Below are positions 5,479 through 12,137 of a stretch of DNA of 12,137 bases, one piece after another. The translations under genes were made by a program, and so were the position numbers. Location: positions 1-12,137 of the forward strand of contig JAEWFE010000209.1 of assembly GCA_023389005.1 (NCBI GenBank). The letters run 5' to 3'. Source of the stretch: Bacillota bacterium (lineage in GTDB: Bacteria; Bacillota; Bacilli; Lactobacillales; Enterococcaceae). The notes below the pieces were generated by a model, which saw only the letters and a list, made by a program, of their open reading frames with translations, ran no database searches and was not told where the DNA came from. Numbering within the stretch: the stretch's first letter is position 1; each line of letters begins with the position of its first letter.

Positions 5479-5778
5479 TTGGCAGTTGTTAAAAAACGTC
5501 TTCCTGGTTGGCAAGAAGCTTTCATGTCGTCCAGAATTAAGGAGTATACCAAGCTTTTGAGCGATGAAACTAAATTGGCTTCTGATCGGTTTTGGCAATT
5601 GGATAAAATGATTAAAGAAGATAGAAAAAAATCAGGTGTAATCGTCGAATTTTCACCCTCACATATGTTTTTGATTCTATTAAATTTATTACTTGAAGGT
5701 GCGATTACAGAAAGTGATTTAGAAGGTTTTAGCGAGGAATTAATCAAGGCAGTGCGTTATTTTTATAAAAATGATTAG
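5479..5778 (+). CDS. Small hypothetical protein, first gene of the HIRAN operon
   Basis: An unrecognised protein of up to 99 residues, mostly helical by composition. It contains a basic, tryptophan-bearing beginning (KKRLPGWQEAF), a charged middle (DRFWQLDKMIKEDRKKSG) and a hydrophobic stretch SPSHMFLILLNLLLEGAI, followed by an acidic helix. The start is uncertain. TTG at 5479 has only AGGA directly against it, the frame is closed by a stop at 5464, and the next start, ATG at 5524, would remove the LPGWQEAF block and also lacks a good site. The best-looking ribosome site in the leader, AAGGTGA at 5441-5447, serves other frames that soon stop, so an N-terminal frameshift is possible. The stop codon overlaps the AGGAGG of the HIRAN gene, indicating a shared transcript. 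No function is proposed. Confidence 0.6.
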   Translation: MAVVKKRLPGWQEAFMSSRIKEYTKLLSDETKLASDRFWQLDKMIKEDRKKSGVIVEFSPSHMFLILLNLLLEGAITESDLEGFSEELIKAVRYFYKND

Positions 5779-5788
5779 GAGGAGTATC

Positions 5789-6142
5789 ATGAATACAATG
5801 CAATATCAACCAAGCCGCCATATTATGGATTTTCATTTGGCGGGCTTTGCTTACTGCGATGGCTTAGATGTCATTGAAGAATTAAGATTAGGACAAGCCG
5901 TTCAATTAGTCCGCGAAGAAGGCAATCCACATGATCCAGATGCTGTGGCGATACTTTACAAAAATACGAAAATCGGCTATGTGCCAGCGCAATATAACGG
6001 TTTGTTCAGTACGTTATTATATTATGGTCATGGGGATATTTTGGAAGCACGGATTCAAATGGTCAATTTAGAGACCCATCCCGAACGCCAATTCAGAGTG
6101 GTTGTGAAAGTAACGGATGCTAGAGGTGATGTAGGTGCGTAA
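5789..6142 (+). CDS. Stand-alone HIRAN domain protein
   Basis: A 117-residue protein consisting almost wholly of a HIRAN domain. HIRAN domains are best known fused to SNF2 helicases such as HLTF, where they grip the 3' end of single-stranded DNA; bacteria also carry them as separate small proteins whose roles are poorly known. Diagnostic features are FHLAGFAYCDG (residues 15-25), an LxxGQAVQLVREEGNP segment, NPHDPDAVAI (46-55), KIGYVP (61-66) and N70. The start ATG at 5789 has a perfect AGGAGG at 5777-5782; the frame also opens at 5771 but without a site. The next gene begins with GTG inside its last codons. DNA binding, perhaps at damaged or stalled DNA, is inferred from the family alone; there is no nuclease or helicase gene nearby. 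Confidence 0.85.
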   Translation: MNTMQYQPSRHIMDFHLAGFAYCDGLDVIEELRLGQAVQLVREEGNPHDPDAVAILYKNTKIGYVPAQYNGLFSTLLYYGHGDILEARIQMVNLETHPERQFRVVVKVTDARGDVGA

Positions 6143-6761
6143 AATAACTGACCTTTACCATGAATATTTGCCCAATGTACCTGGAATGGCTAATTGGTAC
6201 TTTGATTATGATGTAAATCTATTTGACAATCAATCAAAAGCTGAGCCTTATGCAAAAAAATTAGTCTTATTCCATGCCAAGACAAAAGAAATTTTTACGG
6301 TGTATGAAGCGAGTGAGCAGCAAGTCATTTCGAATGTTGCGACGCCAGAATTTGACGGGGAAAAGCTGTATTTTTTAGTCTTGGATCAAGTAGTAAATCA
6401 AATTTTGTTAATGAGTTATACTTTGCTTACACAGGAAGTAAGAGAAGAGGCACGAATTTCAGCTGAGAGTGCGCCTTTTGCACGTCTACACCTCTATGTC
6501 TCACCAGTACTCTTGGCCCAAGAAGATTCTCTAAATGAGCAATTAGAAATCTATTATCCGAAACGTTTCACTTTGCCTTTGTTAGAAGATGAAAGTTTTG
6601 AATGTCAGGAAGGAGATTATTACTATTTCTCGAAGTGGTTAGCAGATGAATCCCTTCCACGTCGTAATGCTTATCTAGTTAAAAATGCAAATGGACAAGT
6701 AGTAGAAGAAGGAATTGGACGGATTATGCGCTTTGAAAATGGTGAGTTTATGATTGTTTAG
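6135..6761 (+). CDS. Hypothetical protein, third gene of the HIRAN operon
   Basis: An unrecognised 208-residue soluble, acidic protein. It starts at GTG 6135 with AGAGGTGA at 6122-6129 and overlaps the HIRAN gene by eight bases, so translation is coupled and the two products are probably made together. The first part (NWYFDYDVNLFDNQ, then KLVLFHAKTKEIFTVYEA) looks beta-rich, the middle helical, and the C-terminus ends in a predicted beta hairpin (YLVKNANGQVVEEGIGRIMRFENGEFMIV region). No catalytic motif, signal peptide or membrane segment is visible. A partner or adaptor of the HIRAN protein is one possibility, resting only on the gene order. A strong terminator begins four bases after the stop. 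Confidence 0.8.
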   Translation: MRKITDLYHEYLPNVPGMANWYFDYDVNLFDNQSKAEPYAKKLVLFHAKTKEIFTVYEASEQQVISNVATPEFDGEKLYFLVLDQVVNQILLMSYTLLTQEVREEARISAESAPFARLHLYVSPVLLAQEDSLNEQLEIYYPKRFTLPLLEDESFECQEGDYYYFSKWLADESLPRRNAYLVKNANGQVVEEGIGRIMRFENGEFMIV

Positions 6762-6764
6762 TAT

Positions 6765-6809
6765 AGTTGGTAGTTATAGTTTCTAGCTATAACTATCAGC
6801 TGTTTTTTT
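6765..6809 (+). terminator. Strong rho-independent terminator after the HIRAN operon
   Basis: The arms at 6765-6779 and 6787-6801 pair over 15 bases (two G-U pairs) around a seven-base loop and are followed by G and seven T residues. The adjacent mmuP promoter begins just after it, so the two operons are insulated. Confidence 0.92.
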
Positions 6810-6811
6810 CT

Positions 6812-6842
6812 ATTACATTCATAAATAAACTCGTGTTATGAT
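6812..6842 (+). promoter_or_regulatory. Putative promoter of mmuP-mmuM
   Basis: TATGAT at 6837-6842 is preceded by TGT, giving an extended -10; ATTACA at 6812-6817 is a poor -35 with a 19-base gap. Only about 25 bases would separate the start of transcription from the mmuP ATG, too little for an S-box or T-box leader. Confidence 0.5.
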
Positions 6843-6872
6843 AATCACATCAACTTTACGAGAGGTGTTTGA

Positions 6873-8249
6873 ATGGAAAATCATCATTATCAAGAAGAAG
6901 GACAATTTCAACGCAAAATGACCAGCCGCCATCTATTTATGCTTTCATTAGGTGGCGTTATTGGGACTGGTTTATTTTTGAGTTCAGGATATACCATCTC
7001 GCAAGCAGGGCCATTTGGTGCGATACTGTCTTATTTAGTCGGGGCTGTAGTGGTTTATTTGGTGATGTTATCACTTGGCGAATTAGCGGTTGCAATGCCA
7101 GTTACAGGTTCATTTCATACTTATGCTACCAAATTTATTAGTCCTGGTACCGGTTTTACGGTGGCGTGGCTCTACTGGATTTGTTGGACTGTTGCACTTG
7201 GGACGGAATTTTTGGGGGCAGGAATGTTGATGGGACGCTGGTTTCCACATATTCCCGCTTGGATTTTCGCCGCGATATTTGCGACGATTATCTTTGGTTT
7301 AAATGCTTTATCCGTGCGCTTATTTGCTGAAGCGGAATTTTATTTTTCAAGTATTAAAGTGATTACAATCATTATTTTCATAGTTTTAGGAACATTAGCC
7401 ATTTTTGGTGTCTTACCTTTTGAGGGGAGTCATCAGGCACCATATTTTCAAAATCTAACAGCTCAAGGTTTATTTCCAAATGGGATGGTTGCGGTTGTTT
7501 CGGTGATGTTAAGTGTAAACTATGCCTTCTCCGGGACAGAATTAATTGGGATTGCCGCTGGTGAGACTGAGAATCCAAAAGAAGCCGTGCCACGTGCGAT
7601 TCACACCACAATTGGTCGATTAGTGATTTTCTTTGTATTAACAATTGTTGTTTTAGCAAGTTTATTGCCGATGAAAGAAGCGGGGGTAACGGATGCGCCT
7701 TTTGTGTTAGTCTTTGATAAAATTGGCATTCCTTTTGCAGCGGATATCATGAATTTCGTAATCTTAACAGCGATATTATCCGCAGGGAATTCTGGATTAT
7801 ATGCTTCTAGCCGCATGTTATGGTCACTAGCCAATGAAGGAATGTTATCGAAAAAAATCGTGCGTATCAATGAACATGGTGTACCTATGCGCGCTTTATT
7901 ACTATCAATGATTGGTGCCTTGTTAGCCTTATTTGCAAGTGTTTATGCAGCGGATACGGTCTTTTTAGCTTTAGTATCGATTGCTGGTTTTGCCGTAGTA
8001 GCTGTGTGGCTTTCCATTCCAATTGCGCAGATTCGATTCCGCAAAGAATTTTTAAAAACGCATGATCTCAGCGAATTGAGCTATCAAACACCATTTACCC
8101 CGGTTTTACCTTATATCACGGTTATTTTACTTGGTATTTCTATTATCGGGATTGCCTGGGATGCATCCCAAAGAGCGGGATTGTATTTTGGCATTCCATT
8201 TATTATTTTGTGTTATGCTTACCACTATTGGAAGTTTAAAAAATTTTAG
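6873..8249 (+). CDS. mmuP: S-methylmethionine permease (APC superfamily)
   Basis: A 458-residue amino-acid permease of the APC superfamily, AAT family, with about twelve membrane segments, acting in the cytoplasmic membrane by proton symport. The N-terminal SLGGVIGTGLFLSSG (residues 25-39) is the family's substrate-backbone-binding motif in the first membrane helix, and YAFSGTELIGIAAGETENP (217-235) is the conserved sixth-helix block with E223. The identification as an S-methylmethionine carrier rests mainly on the gene directly behind it, an S-methylmethionine:homocysteine methyltransferase 11 bases downstream, the usual mmuP-mmuM arrangement. On sequence alone another amino-acid substrate would be possible. 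The ATG at 6873 has AGAGGTG at 6861-6867. No methionine riboswitch precedes it. Confidence 0.88.
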   Translation: MENHHYQEEGQFQRKMTSRHLFMLSLGGVIGTGLFLSSGYTISQAGPFGAILSYLVGAVVVYLVMLSLGELAVAMPVTGSFHTYATKFISPGTGFTVAWLYWICWTVALGTEFLGAGMLMGRWFPHIPAWIFAAIFATIIFGLNALSVRLFAEAEFYFSSIKVITIIIFIVLGTLAIFGVLPFEGSHQAPYFQNLTAQGLFPNGMVAVVSVMLSVNYAFSGTELIGIAAGETENPKEAVPRAIHTTIGRLVIFFVLTIVVLASLLPMKEAGVTDAPFVLVFDKIGIPFAADIMNFVILTAILSAGNSGLYASSRMLWSLANEGMLSKKIVRINEHGVPMRALLLSMIGALLALFASVYAADTVFLALVSIAGFAVVAVWLSIPIAQIRFRKEFLKTHDLSELSYQTPFTPVLPYITVILLGISIIGIAWDASQRAGLYFGIPFIILCYAYHYWKFKKF

Positions 8250-8260
8250 AGGTGAATGAG

Positions 8261-9220
8261 ATGGGACGTTTAAAGGAATTATTAGCACAAAAGCAAATAT
8301 TGGTTTTACACGGACCGCTTGGCACTGAGTTAGAAGCGATGGGCTATGATGTCTCAGGAAAACTTTGGTCGGCCAAATATCTGTTAGAAAAGCCAGAAGT
8401 GATTCAAGAATTACACGAAATTTACCTCAATAATGGCAGTAATATTTTGACTACTTCGACCTATCAAGCGACGATTCCCGGACTTGAAGCAGCGGGACTA
8501 AATCCAGAACAAGCGGCTGATATTATTCGATTAACCGTTCAATTAGCGCATCAAGCTCGCGATAATTATTGGCAAAATTTGTCAGATGAACAAAAGACCC
8601 AAACCATTTATCCATTAATTTCAGGAGATGTGGGACCTTATGCCGCTTACTTAGCCGATGGTTCAGAGTATACGGGTCAATATGGTGATGTGACAATACA
8701 AGATTTAAAAGATTTTCATCGTCCGCGCATCCAACTCTTTTTAGAGCAAGGAGTGGACATGTTGGCTTTAGAAACTATTCCGAATAGGTTAGAAGTTCAA
8801 GCATTGACGGAACTATTAAGCGAGGAATTCCCACAAGTTGAAGCATATATGAGTTTCACCGCGCAAGAAGTAGGTAAGATATCAGATGGCACAGCATTAA
8901 AAGACGTGATTGCATTGGTGGAAGCTTGTCCGCAAATTCTGGCAGTCGGCTTTAATTGTACGCAACCACAACTATATGATGACTTATTACAAGAAACCCG
9001 TACCTTAACAACAAAGCCGCTGGTTACTTACCCAAATTCTGGTGAAACCTATGATGGCGCGACCCAAACTTGGCACCACAGTCATGAAGGGGAAGGTTCT
9101 TTAGTTGACCAATCATTAAAATGGATAGATTTAGGGGCACAAATTGTTGGTGGTTGTTGTCGTACAAGACCTGCAGAGATTGCCGCACTCGCCCAAGCAG
9201 TTCGCAAACAAAATGAGTAA
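8261..9220 (+). CDS. mmuM: Homocysteine S-methyltransferase
   Basis: A 319-residue cytoplasmic zinc enzyme that moves a methyl group from S-methylmethionine (or S-adenosylmethionine) to homocysteine, giving methionine. The family's three zinc cysteines are present: C233 in GFNCT and C299-C300 in GGCCRT. Other hallmarks are HGPLGTELE near the N-terminus, LTTSTYQA, GDVGPYAAYLADGSEY (about residues 126-141) and LALETIP. The length matches E. coli MmuM (about 310). The ATG at 8261 is preferred because AGAGGTGA at 8248-8255 is well placed; an in-frame GTG at 8252 lies inside that site. It is co-transcribed with the permease and supplies methionine from plant- or food-derived S-methylmethionine. 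No clear terminator follows; the next gene has its own promoter. Confidence 0.94.
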   Translation: MGRLKELLAQKQILVLHGPLGTELEAMGYDVSGKLWSAKYLLEKPEVIQELHEIYLNNGSNILTTSTYQATIPGLEAAGLNPEQAADIIRLTVQLAHQARDNYWQNLSDEQKTQTIYPLISGDVGPYAAYLADGSEYTGQYGDVTIQDLKDFHRPRIQLFLEQGVDMLALETIPNRLEVQALTELLSEEFPQVEAYMSFTAQEVGKISDGTALKDVIALVEACPQILAVGFNCTQPQLYDDLLQETRTLTTKPLVTYPNSGETYDGATQTWHHSHEGEGSLVDQSLKWIDLGAQIVGGCCRTRPAEIAALAQAVRKQNE

Positions 9221-9222
9221 GC

Positions 9223-9250
9223 TTGTCGGATTTTTTCAAAGTGATATAAT
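9223..9250 (+). promoter_or_regulatory. Promoter of the arginase-fold gene
   Basis: TTGTCG (9223-9228) and a perfect TATAAT (9245-9250) are 16 bases apart, with TGA before the -10 (extended -10, TGnTATAAT). It lies immediately behind the mmuM stop. Confidence 0.8.
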
Positions 9251-9280
9251 AGATGTAATCTTAAATAAGAAGGCGATACA

Positions 9281-10021
9281 ATGAGTGAAAATTATATATT
9301 GGATTTTAATGGTGACTACGAGGATTATCCAAATTTTACTCATTTCAATTGTAGTCAAGTTTTAGGGAGTCGTTTAATTTGTTCGGATGAAGCTCAGGAA
9401 AAATTAAACCAATTGATTGCACATCATGGCATTTCTGGCGTACATTTCTTGGATTCTGGCGATTATCATTATATTACGAAATTAATGTGCGATCAGATAG
9501 ATGAGCCGTTTGATTTGGTTTTATTTGATCATCATACCGATATGAAAGATGCGGTCTTTGGCGAGATGTTAACTTGTGGCGATTGGGTCAGAAATTGTAT
9601 TGAGGAAAATTCGCGGCTCCATCAAGTCATTGTTGCTGGTCCGAGTCAGAAAGCTTTTCAACAAGTAGACTTTCATAGCCAAAAACTAAAAGCCATTACC
9701 GAAGAAGATTTTATGAATCGCAAAGCAATGGCCAAACTTGCCGATTATCAATCAGATTTACCTATGTATTTGTCCGTGGATAAGGATATTTTAACAAAAA
9801 AGGATGCAGTGACGAACTGGAACCAAGGCCAGCTTGATTTATCTACCTTGCAGCAAAGCCTTCGTCAGGTCCTCAGTCATCAACGTTTAATTGGAGCCGA
9901 TATTTGTGGAATGCCTGAAGAATGCTCTTCACTTGCTGAACAATTAAAAGCCGAACAAATTAATCGTCAATCTGATGAAAAAATAGTCCAAACGATTCAG
10001 CCTTATCTAATGGTTTCATAA
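9281..10021 (+). CDS. Arginase/ureohydrolase-fold protein
   Basis: A 246-residue cytoplasmic protein of the arginase superfamily type. The metal-site motifs are LDSGDYHYIT (residues 57-66), LFDHHTDM (81-88, matching the DAHxD motif of arginases) and LSVDKDIL (164-171, matching SxDxD). These would hold a two-metal centre that activates water for hydrolysis of a guanidine- or amidine-type bond. It is shorter than true arginases (about 300 residues) and lacks their usual substrate-binding segments, so arginine is not a safe guess for the substrate. The ATG at 9281 has AGAAGG at 9268-9273. It has its own promoter and terminator, so it is monocistronic and gives no help from context. Confidence 0.82.
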   Translation: MSENYILDFNGDYEDYPNFTHFNCSQVLGSRLICSDEAQEKLNQLIAHHGISGVHFLDSGDYHYITKLMCDQIDEPFDLVLFDHHTDMKDAVFGEMLTCGDWVRNCIEENSRLHQVIVAGPSQKAFQQVDFHSQKLKAITEEDFMNRKAMAKLADYQSDLPMYLSVDKDILTKKDAVTNWNQGQLDLSTLQQSLRQVLSHQRLIGADICGMPEECSSLAEQLKAEQINRQSDEKIVQTIQPYLMVS

Positions 10022-10028
10022 TTCATGC

Positions 10029-10062
10029 AAAAAGTTGTCTTTAGGGCAGCTTTTTTGTTTTT
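10029..10062 (+). terminator. Rho-independent terminator after the arginase-fold gene
   Basis: AAAAAGTTGTC (10029-10039) pairs with GGCAGCTTTTT (10045-10055) over 11 bases with two G-U pairs around a five-base loop, followed by a T-rich run. It begins eight bases after the stop codon. Confidence 0.87.
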
Positions 10063-10117
10063 CTATGGCTAGTAAAATGACGGACTTCATAGTATGATTA
10101 GATTACGAGGTGAGGTC

Positions 10118-10744
10118 ATGTTTCAAATACATTATATGGGAAAGTATAAAGACGAATCGCAATTAATCAAAAATCAGCCCTATCCTTATCAAGCCACGCA
10201 ATTTAAGGAAAGTGACAATCTGAATAAAATCTTTCTGCAAGGTTTACTCATTGGACTTCTGTTATTTATTGTTATGTTTACGGCAGGAATTTACCGTATT
10301 TTTTCTATAGATTACCATTGGATTTTGAATTTTCATTGGCTGACGGTAGGAATAGTGTATTTTTTTCTGATGTACCCGTTGATGATCATTCATGAAGTCA
10401 TTCACGCATTATGTTTTCCAATTCAGGCGAGAAAAGAAATTTGGAATTATCTTGAGCAAGGGGCGATGTTTGTTTATTGTGAGGAAAAGGTCGGTAAGTT
10501 ACGCTTTATCTTGATGTCACTGGCGCCAGCACTTGTTTTAGGCATCCTTCCATTTCTGATTTGGTATGTCGTCGCTCCATTTCTCAGTGTCGAAGTATCG
10601 GTATGTTGGGCGTTAATGAGCTTTACGATGGCTTTGAGTGCCGTTGGTGATTTTGTCAATGTGTATCATGCCATCCGTCAAGTGCCTAAACATGCGAAAA
10701 TTTTTAATTATGGTTTTCACAGTTTCTGGATTGAGGAGGAGTAA
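10118..10744 (+). CDS. DUF3267-like integral membrane putative zinc metalloprotease
   Basis: A 208-residue membrane protein with four likely membrane segments (about residues 36-60, 72-98, 132-158 and 163-188). HEVIH at 92-96, at the end of the second segment, is an HExxH zinc-binding motif, followed by ALCFP; this matches DUF3267 proteins, which are regarded as putative intramembrane metallopeptidases. A third zinc ligand is not certain; D182 in SAVGDFVNVYH is a candidate. The ATG at 10118 is chosen because GAGGTG at 10107-10112 is correctly spaced; the in-frame ATG at 10094 lies inside a TATGAT that may be the -10. The last codons are three GAG repeats that double as the ribosome site of the following small gene. 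The substrate and role are unknown. Confidence 0.82.
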   Translation: MFQIHYMGKYKDESQLIKNQPYPYQATQFKESDNLNKIFLQGLLIGLLLFIVMFTAGIYRIFSIDYHWILNFHWLTVGIVYFFLMYPLMIIHEVIHALCFPIQARKEIWNYLEQGAMFVYCEEKVGKLRFILMSLAPALVLGILPFLIWYVVAPFLSVEVSVCWALMSFTMALSAVGDFVNVYHAIRQVPKHAKIFNYGFHSFWIEEE

Positions 10745-10745
10745 C

Positions 10746-10952
10746 ATGGATTATTCAATGGAAGAATTAAAAGAAGCAAAACGTCAAATCGATTCGACCT
10801 TACATAAATTAAGAGAAGTAGTCAAAACCTTCGAACAAAAGGAAAATCCTAAACACTATCAATCGCAAATTACTTTGGCTAAACGCCGCATTCAAGCTTT
10901 TACTATTGCGAATGAATTAATTGAAAGAGAAATGGCGATATCACATGAATGA
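10746..10952 (+). CDS. Small helical hypothetical protein (68 residues)
   Basis: An unrecognised, highly charged 68-residue protein that reads as two helices, probably a coiled-coil hairpin: MEELKEAKRQIDSTLHKLREV, then a break at QKENPKH, then QITLAKRRIQAFTIANELIERE. The start ATG at 10746 has an excellent AGGAGG at 10734-10739 that lies inside the end of the upstream membrane protein gene, and only one base separates that stop from this start. Its own end overlaps the next gene by eight bases. An open stretch continues upstream to 10638 but lies inside the membrane protein gene and is not used. The family resembles small conserved proteins of lactic bacteria annotated only as hypothetical; no function is proposed. 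Confidence 0.8.
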   Translation: MDYSMEELKEAKRQIDSTLHKLREVVKTFEQKENPKHYQSQITLAKRRIQAFTIANELIEREMAISHE

Positions 10953-11676
10953 ACAACTAGAAACGAGATATCAAAATATTCACTCTATAACGTTAGAGAT
11001 TGGAGGATATTTTCAAGGGTATTTAATCATTCGCGCGGATCTTACCAATGGAGTAGTAGATTGGCAGCATTCATTAGATGATTTTGCAGGACATCATTTT
11101 TTAACTACTAAAGAGTTACATGAGTTTATCCAAATTATACAAAAATGTAAAATTGATACTTGGGATGATGAATATAGGGATGATGAAGTTTTTGATGGTG
11201 AGACTTGGGAATTAGTACTTAAAATGAACGATGAAATAATCAGAAAGTCTGGTGTTAACGATTATCCGGACACTTGGACGCCATTTAAAGAAGTAATGAA
11301 ACAGTTTGTGATAATTCCCAATCGTTTTTTTATATATCAAGGGGAAGATATCTTGAATCGTCTGCTTGTTGCGTGGAATACCCGAAATCTAATGAAGTTT
11401 CGTCACTGTTTATATAAAGACTCCAAGATGATCTTTAATAATAATTGGTATGATGAAGTTCAAATCATTGCACTTGTTAAAAGTATATTTAAAGAGAAGT
11501 CTAATCCACAATATAATATTGAACAAGTATTTTCTCGAATCATTGACGAAAATGGCATATTCATTTCTTTTCAGATTGTTCGACCCAAAAATAAAAGGGT
11601 ATTATATAGAGGGTTATTAGTACTTGTTAAGGTAAATGATGCTTGGAAAGTTGCTACTTTAAAAATAGATAAATAG
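10945..11676 (+). CDS. Two-domain hypothetical protein with NTF2-like C-terminus
   Basis: A 243-residue soluble protein without signal peptide. The N-terminal part (about 1-125) has the look of a widespread uncharacterised domain: a beta strand pair, an acidic WDDEYRDDEVFDGETWELVLK segment (about 74-94), then KSGVNDYPDTWTPF. The C-terminal part (about 130-243) starts with DILNRLLVAWNTRNL and ends with a beta sheet closing on AWKVATLKI, the pattern of SnoaL/NTF2-like small alpha+beta barrels, which act as enzymes or binding modules. The ATG at 10945 overlaps the preceding gene by eight bases and lacks a strong ribosome site (only GAAAGAG about fifteen bases away), so it relies on coupling. A TTG at 10921 in the same frame is an alternative. 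Base composition is richer in A+T than its neighbours. No function is proposed. Confidence 0.75.
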   Translation: MNEQLETRYQNIHSITLEIGGYFQGYLIIRADLTNGVVDWQHSLDDFAGHHFLTTKELHEFIQIIQKCKIDTWDDEYRDDEVFDGETWELVLKMNDEIIRKSGVNDYPDTWTPFKEVMKQFVIIPNRFFIYQGEDILNRLLVAWNTRNLMKFRHCLYKDSKMIFNNNWYDEVQIIALVKSIFKEKSNPQYNIEQVFSRIIDENGIFISFQIVRPKNKRVLYRGLLVLVKVNDAWKVATLKIDK

Positions 11677-11724
11677 CAAAATCATTAAATATATGATTAA
11701 GTAATTTTGGGGTGATATTTTTTC

Positions 11725-12137
11725 ATGAGTAGAGTTGAAAAATGTACATTAACGAATATGTGTATGATTCAAAAAGGCAATCAAGTCTTGGTGCAAAATC
11801 GTTTGAATCCGAATTGGCCAGGCATCGTGTTTCCTGGTGGTCATGTCGAGGAAGCGGAAAGTTTGGTCGATTCAGTTATCCGCGAAATCAAAGAAGAAAC
11901 TGGATTGACCTTGCATAGTGTCACGCTTTGTGGTGTGAAGCAATTCTATATGACCGATAAACAAACTAGGTATTTGGTCTTTTTATATCGTAGTGATGAT
12001 TTTTCTGGGGAGCTCCAATCTTCAAATGAAGGCGAGGTTTACTGGCTAGATCGTGATGAATTAGAAAAGCAAACATTGGCACATGGTTTTGATACGATGA
12101 TTCCAATCTTTGAAAATCCAAATCTATCCGAAAATTT
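11725..12137 (+). CDS. Nudix hydrolase, MutT/8-oxo-dGTPase-like (3' end outside window)
   Basis: A Nudix family hydrolase whose first 137 codons are in the window. Nudix enzymes cleave a nucleoside diphosphate linked to another group; this type is commonly annotated as an 8-oxo-dGTP diphosphatase that cleans the nucleotide pool. The Nudix box runs from G39 to L61 and matches GX5EX7REUXEEXGU in full, with R53, E54, E57 and E58 as the metal-binding core. NPNWPGIVFPGGHVE before it and YLVFLYRSDDFSGEL after it also fit the MutT group. The ATG at 11725 follows GGGGTGAT at 11709-11716. It starts 48 bases after the previous gene with no clear terminator between them. The exact substrate cannot be deduced. 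Confidence 0.92.
   Translation, partial: MSRVEKCTLTNMCMIQKGNQVLVQNRLNPNWPGIVFPGGHVEEAESLVDSVIREIKEETGLTLHSVTLCGVKQFYMTDKQTRYLVFLYRSDDFSGELQSSNEGEVYWLDRDELEKQTLAHGFDTMIPIFENPNLSEN

Noticed and set aside
5407..5747. Two minus-strand open frames opposite the small HIRAN-operon gene
   Set aside because: They lack ribosome sites and recognisable motifs, and overlap each other and a plus-strand gene with better context.
6869..7141. Plus-strand frame overlapping the start of mmuP
   Set aside because: It is an out-of-frame shadow of the permease, which has clear membrane segments and family motifs.
7378..7870. Minus-strand frames inside mmuP
   Set aside because: They are opposite a confidently assigned permease gene and have no independent signals.
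10638..10745. Upstream extension of the 68-residue protein
   Set aside because: This part lies inside the membrane protein gene in another frame; the AGGAGG before 10746 fixes the real start.
11677..11724. AATCAT/ATGATT hairpin as a terminator before the Nudix gene
   Set aside because: The stem has only six A/T-rich pairs and no proper T run follows.

Overview
The window comes from a low-GC Gram-positive bacterium. It is AT-rich, its genes are close-packed with strong AGGAGG/GAAAGG-type ribosome binding sites, and it uses sigma-A-like TTGnnn/TATAAT promoters and short rho-independent terminators. The gene mix (Cof-type HAD phosphatases, an mmuP-mmuM pair, a DUF3267-type membrane protein, an Arr-like ADP-ribosyltransferase) suggests Lactobacillales, perhaps an Enterococcus relative. 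That assignment is an inference from style, not a match.

Layout. Bases 1-2501: two Cof-type HAD phosphatases in tandem (the first cut by the window edge, the second YbiV/SupH-like), then a Fic AMP-transferase with an N-terminal DNA-binding-like domain; a terminator closes this block. Bases 2758-3110: a Phd/YefM antitoxin whose overlapping partner reading frame is only a 15-codon RelE/ParE-like stub, so the toxin looks lost. Bases 3111-3411: gene-poor and rich in hairpins. Bases 3412-4912: a promoter, a rifamycin ADP-ribosyltransferase (Arr) domain behind a helical TPR-like domain, and a translationally coupled alpha/beta hydrolase; the terminator probably also serves the converging merR gene. 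Bases 4917-5377: a MerR regulator of the AdhR/NmlR type on the minus strand. Bases 5404-6809: a divergent three-gene operon made of a small unknown protein, a stand-alone HIRAN protein and an unknown 208-residue protein, ending at a strong terminator. Bases 6812-9220: S-methylmethionine permease and homocysteine S-methyltransferase (mmuP-mmuM). Bases 9223-10062: an arginase-fold protein with its own promoter and terminator. Bases 10118-11676: a tight run of a DUF3267-like membrane putative zinc protease, a 68-residue helical protein and a two-domain protein with an NTF2-like C-terminus. From 11725: a Nudix hydrolase that runs off the end.

Most of the window is ordinary housekeeping and scavenging metabolism in short operons: sugar phosphate dephosphorylation, methionine salvage and nucleotide sanitation. 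The accessory features are the Fic protein, the toxin-less antitoxin, the Arr fusion with its hydrolase partner and the HIRAN operon. No RNA gene, intact insertion sequence or CRISPR array was recognised. The points most worth following are the decayed toxin-antitoxin locus with its structured downstream spacer, the Arr fusion operon and the HIRAN operon.
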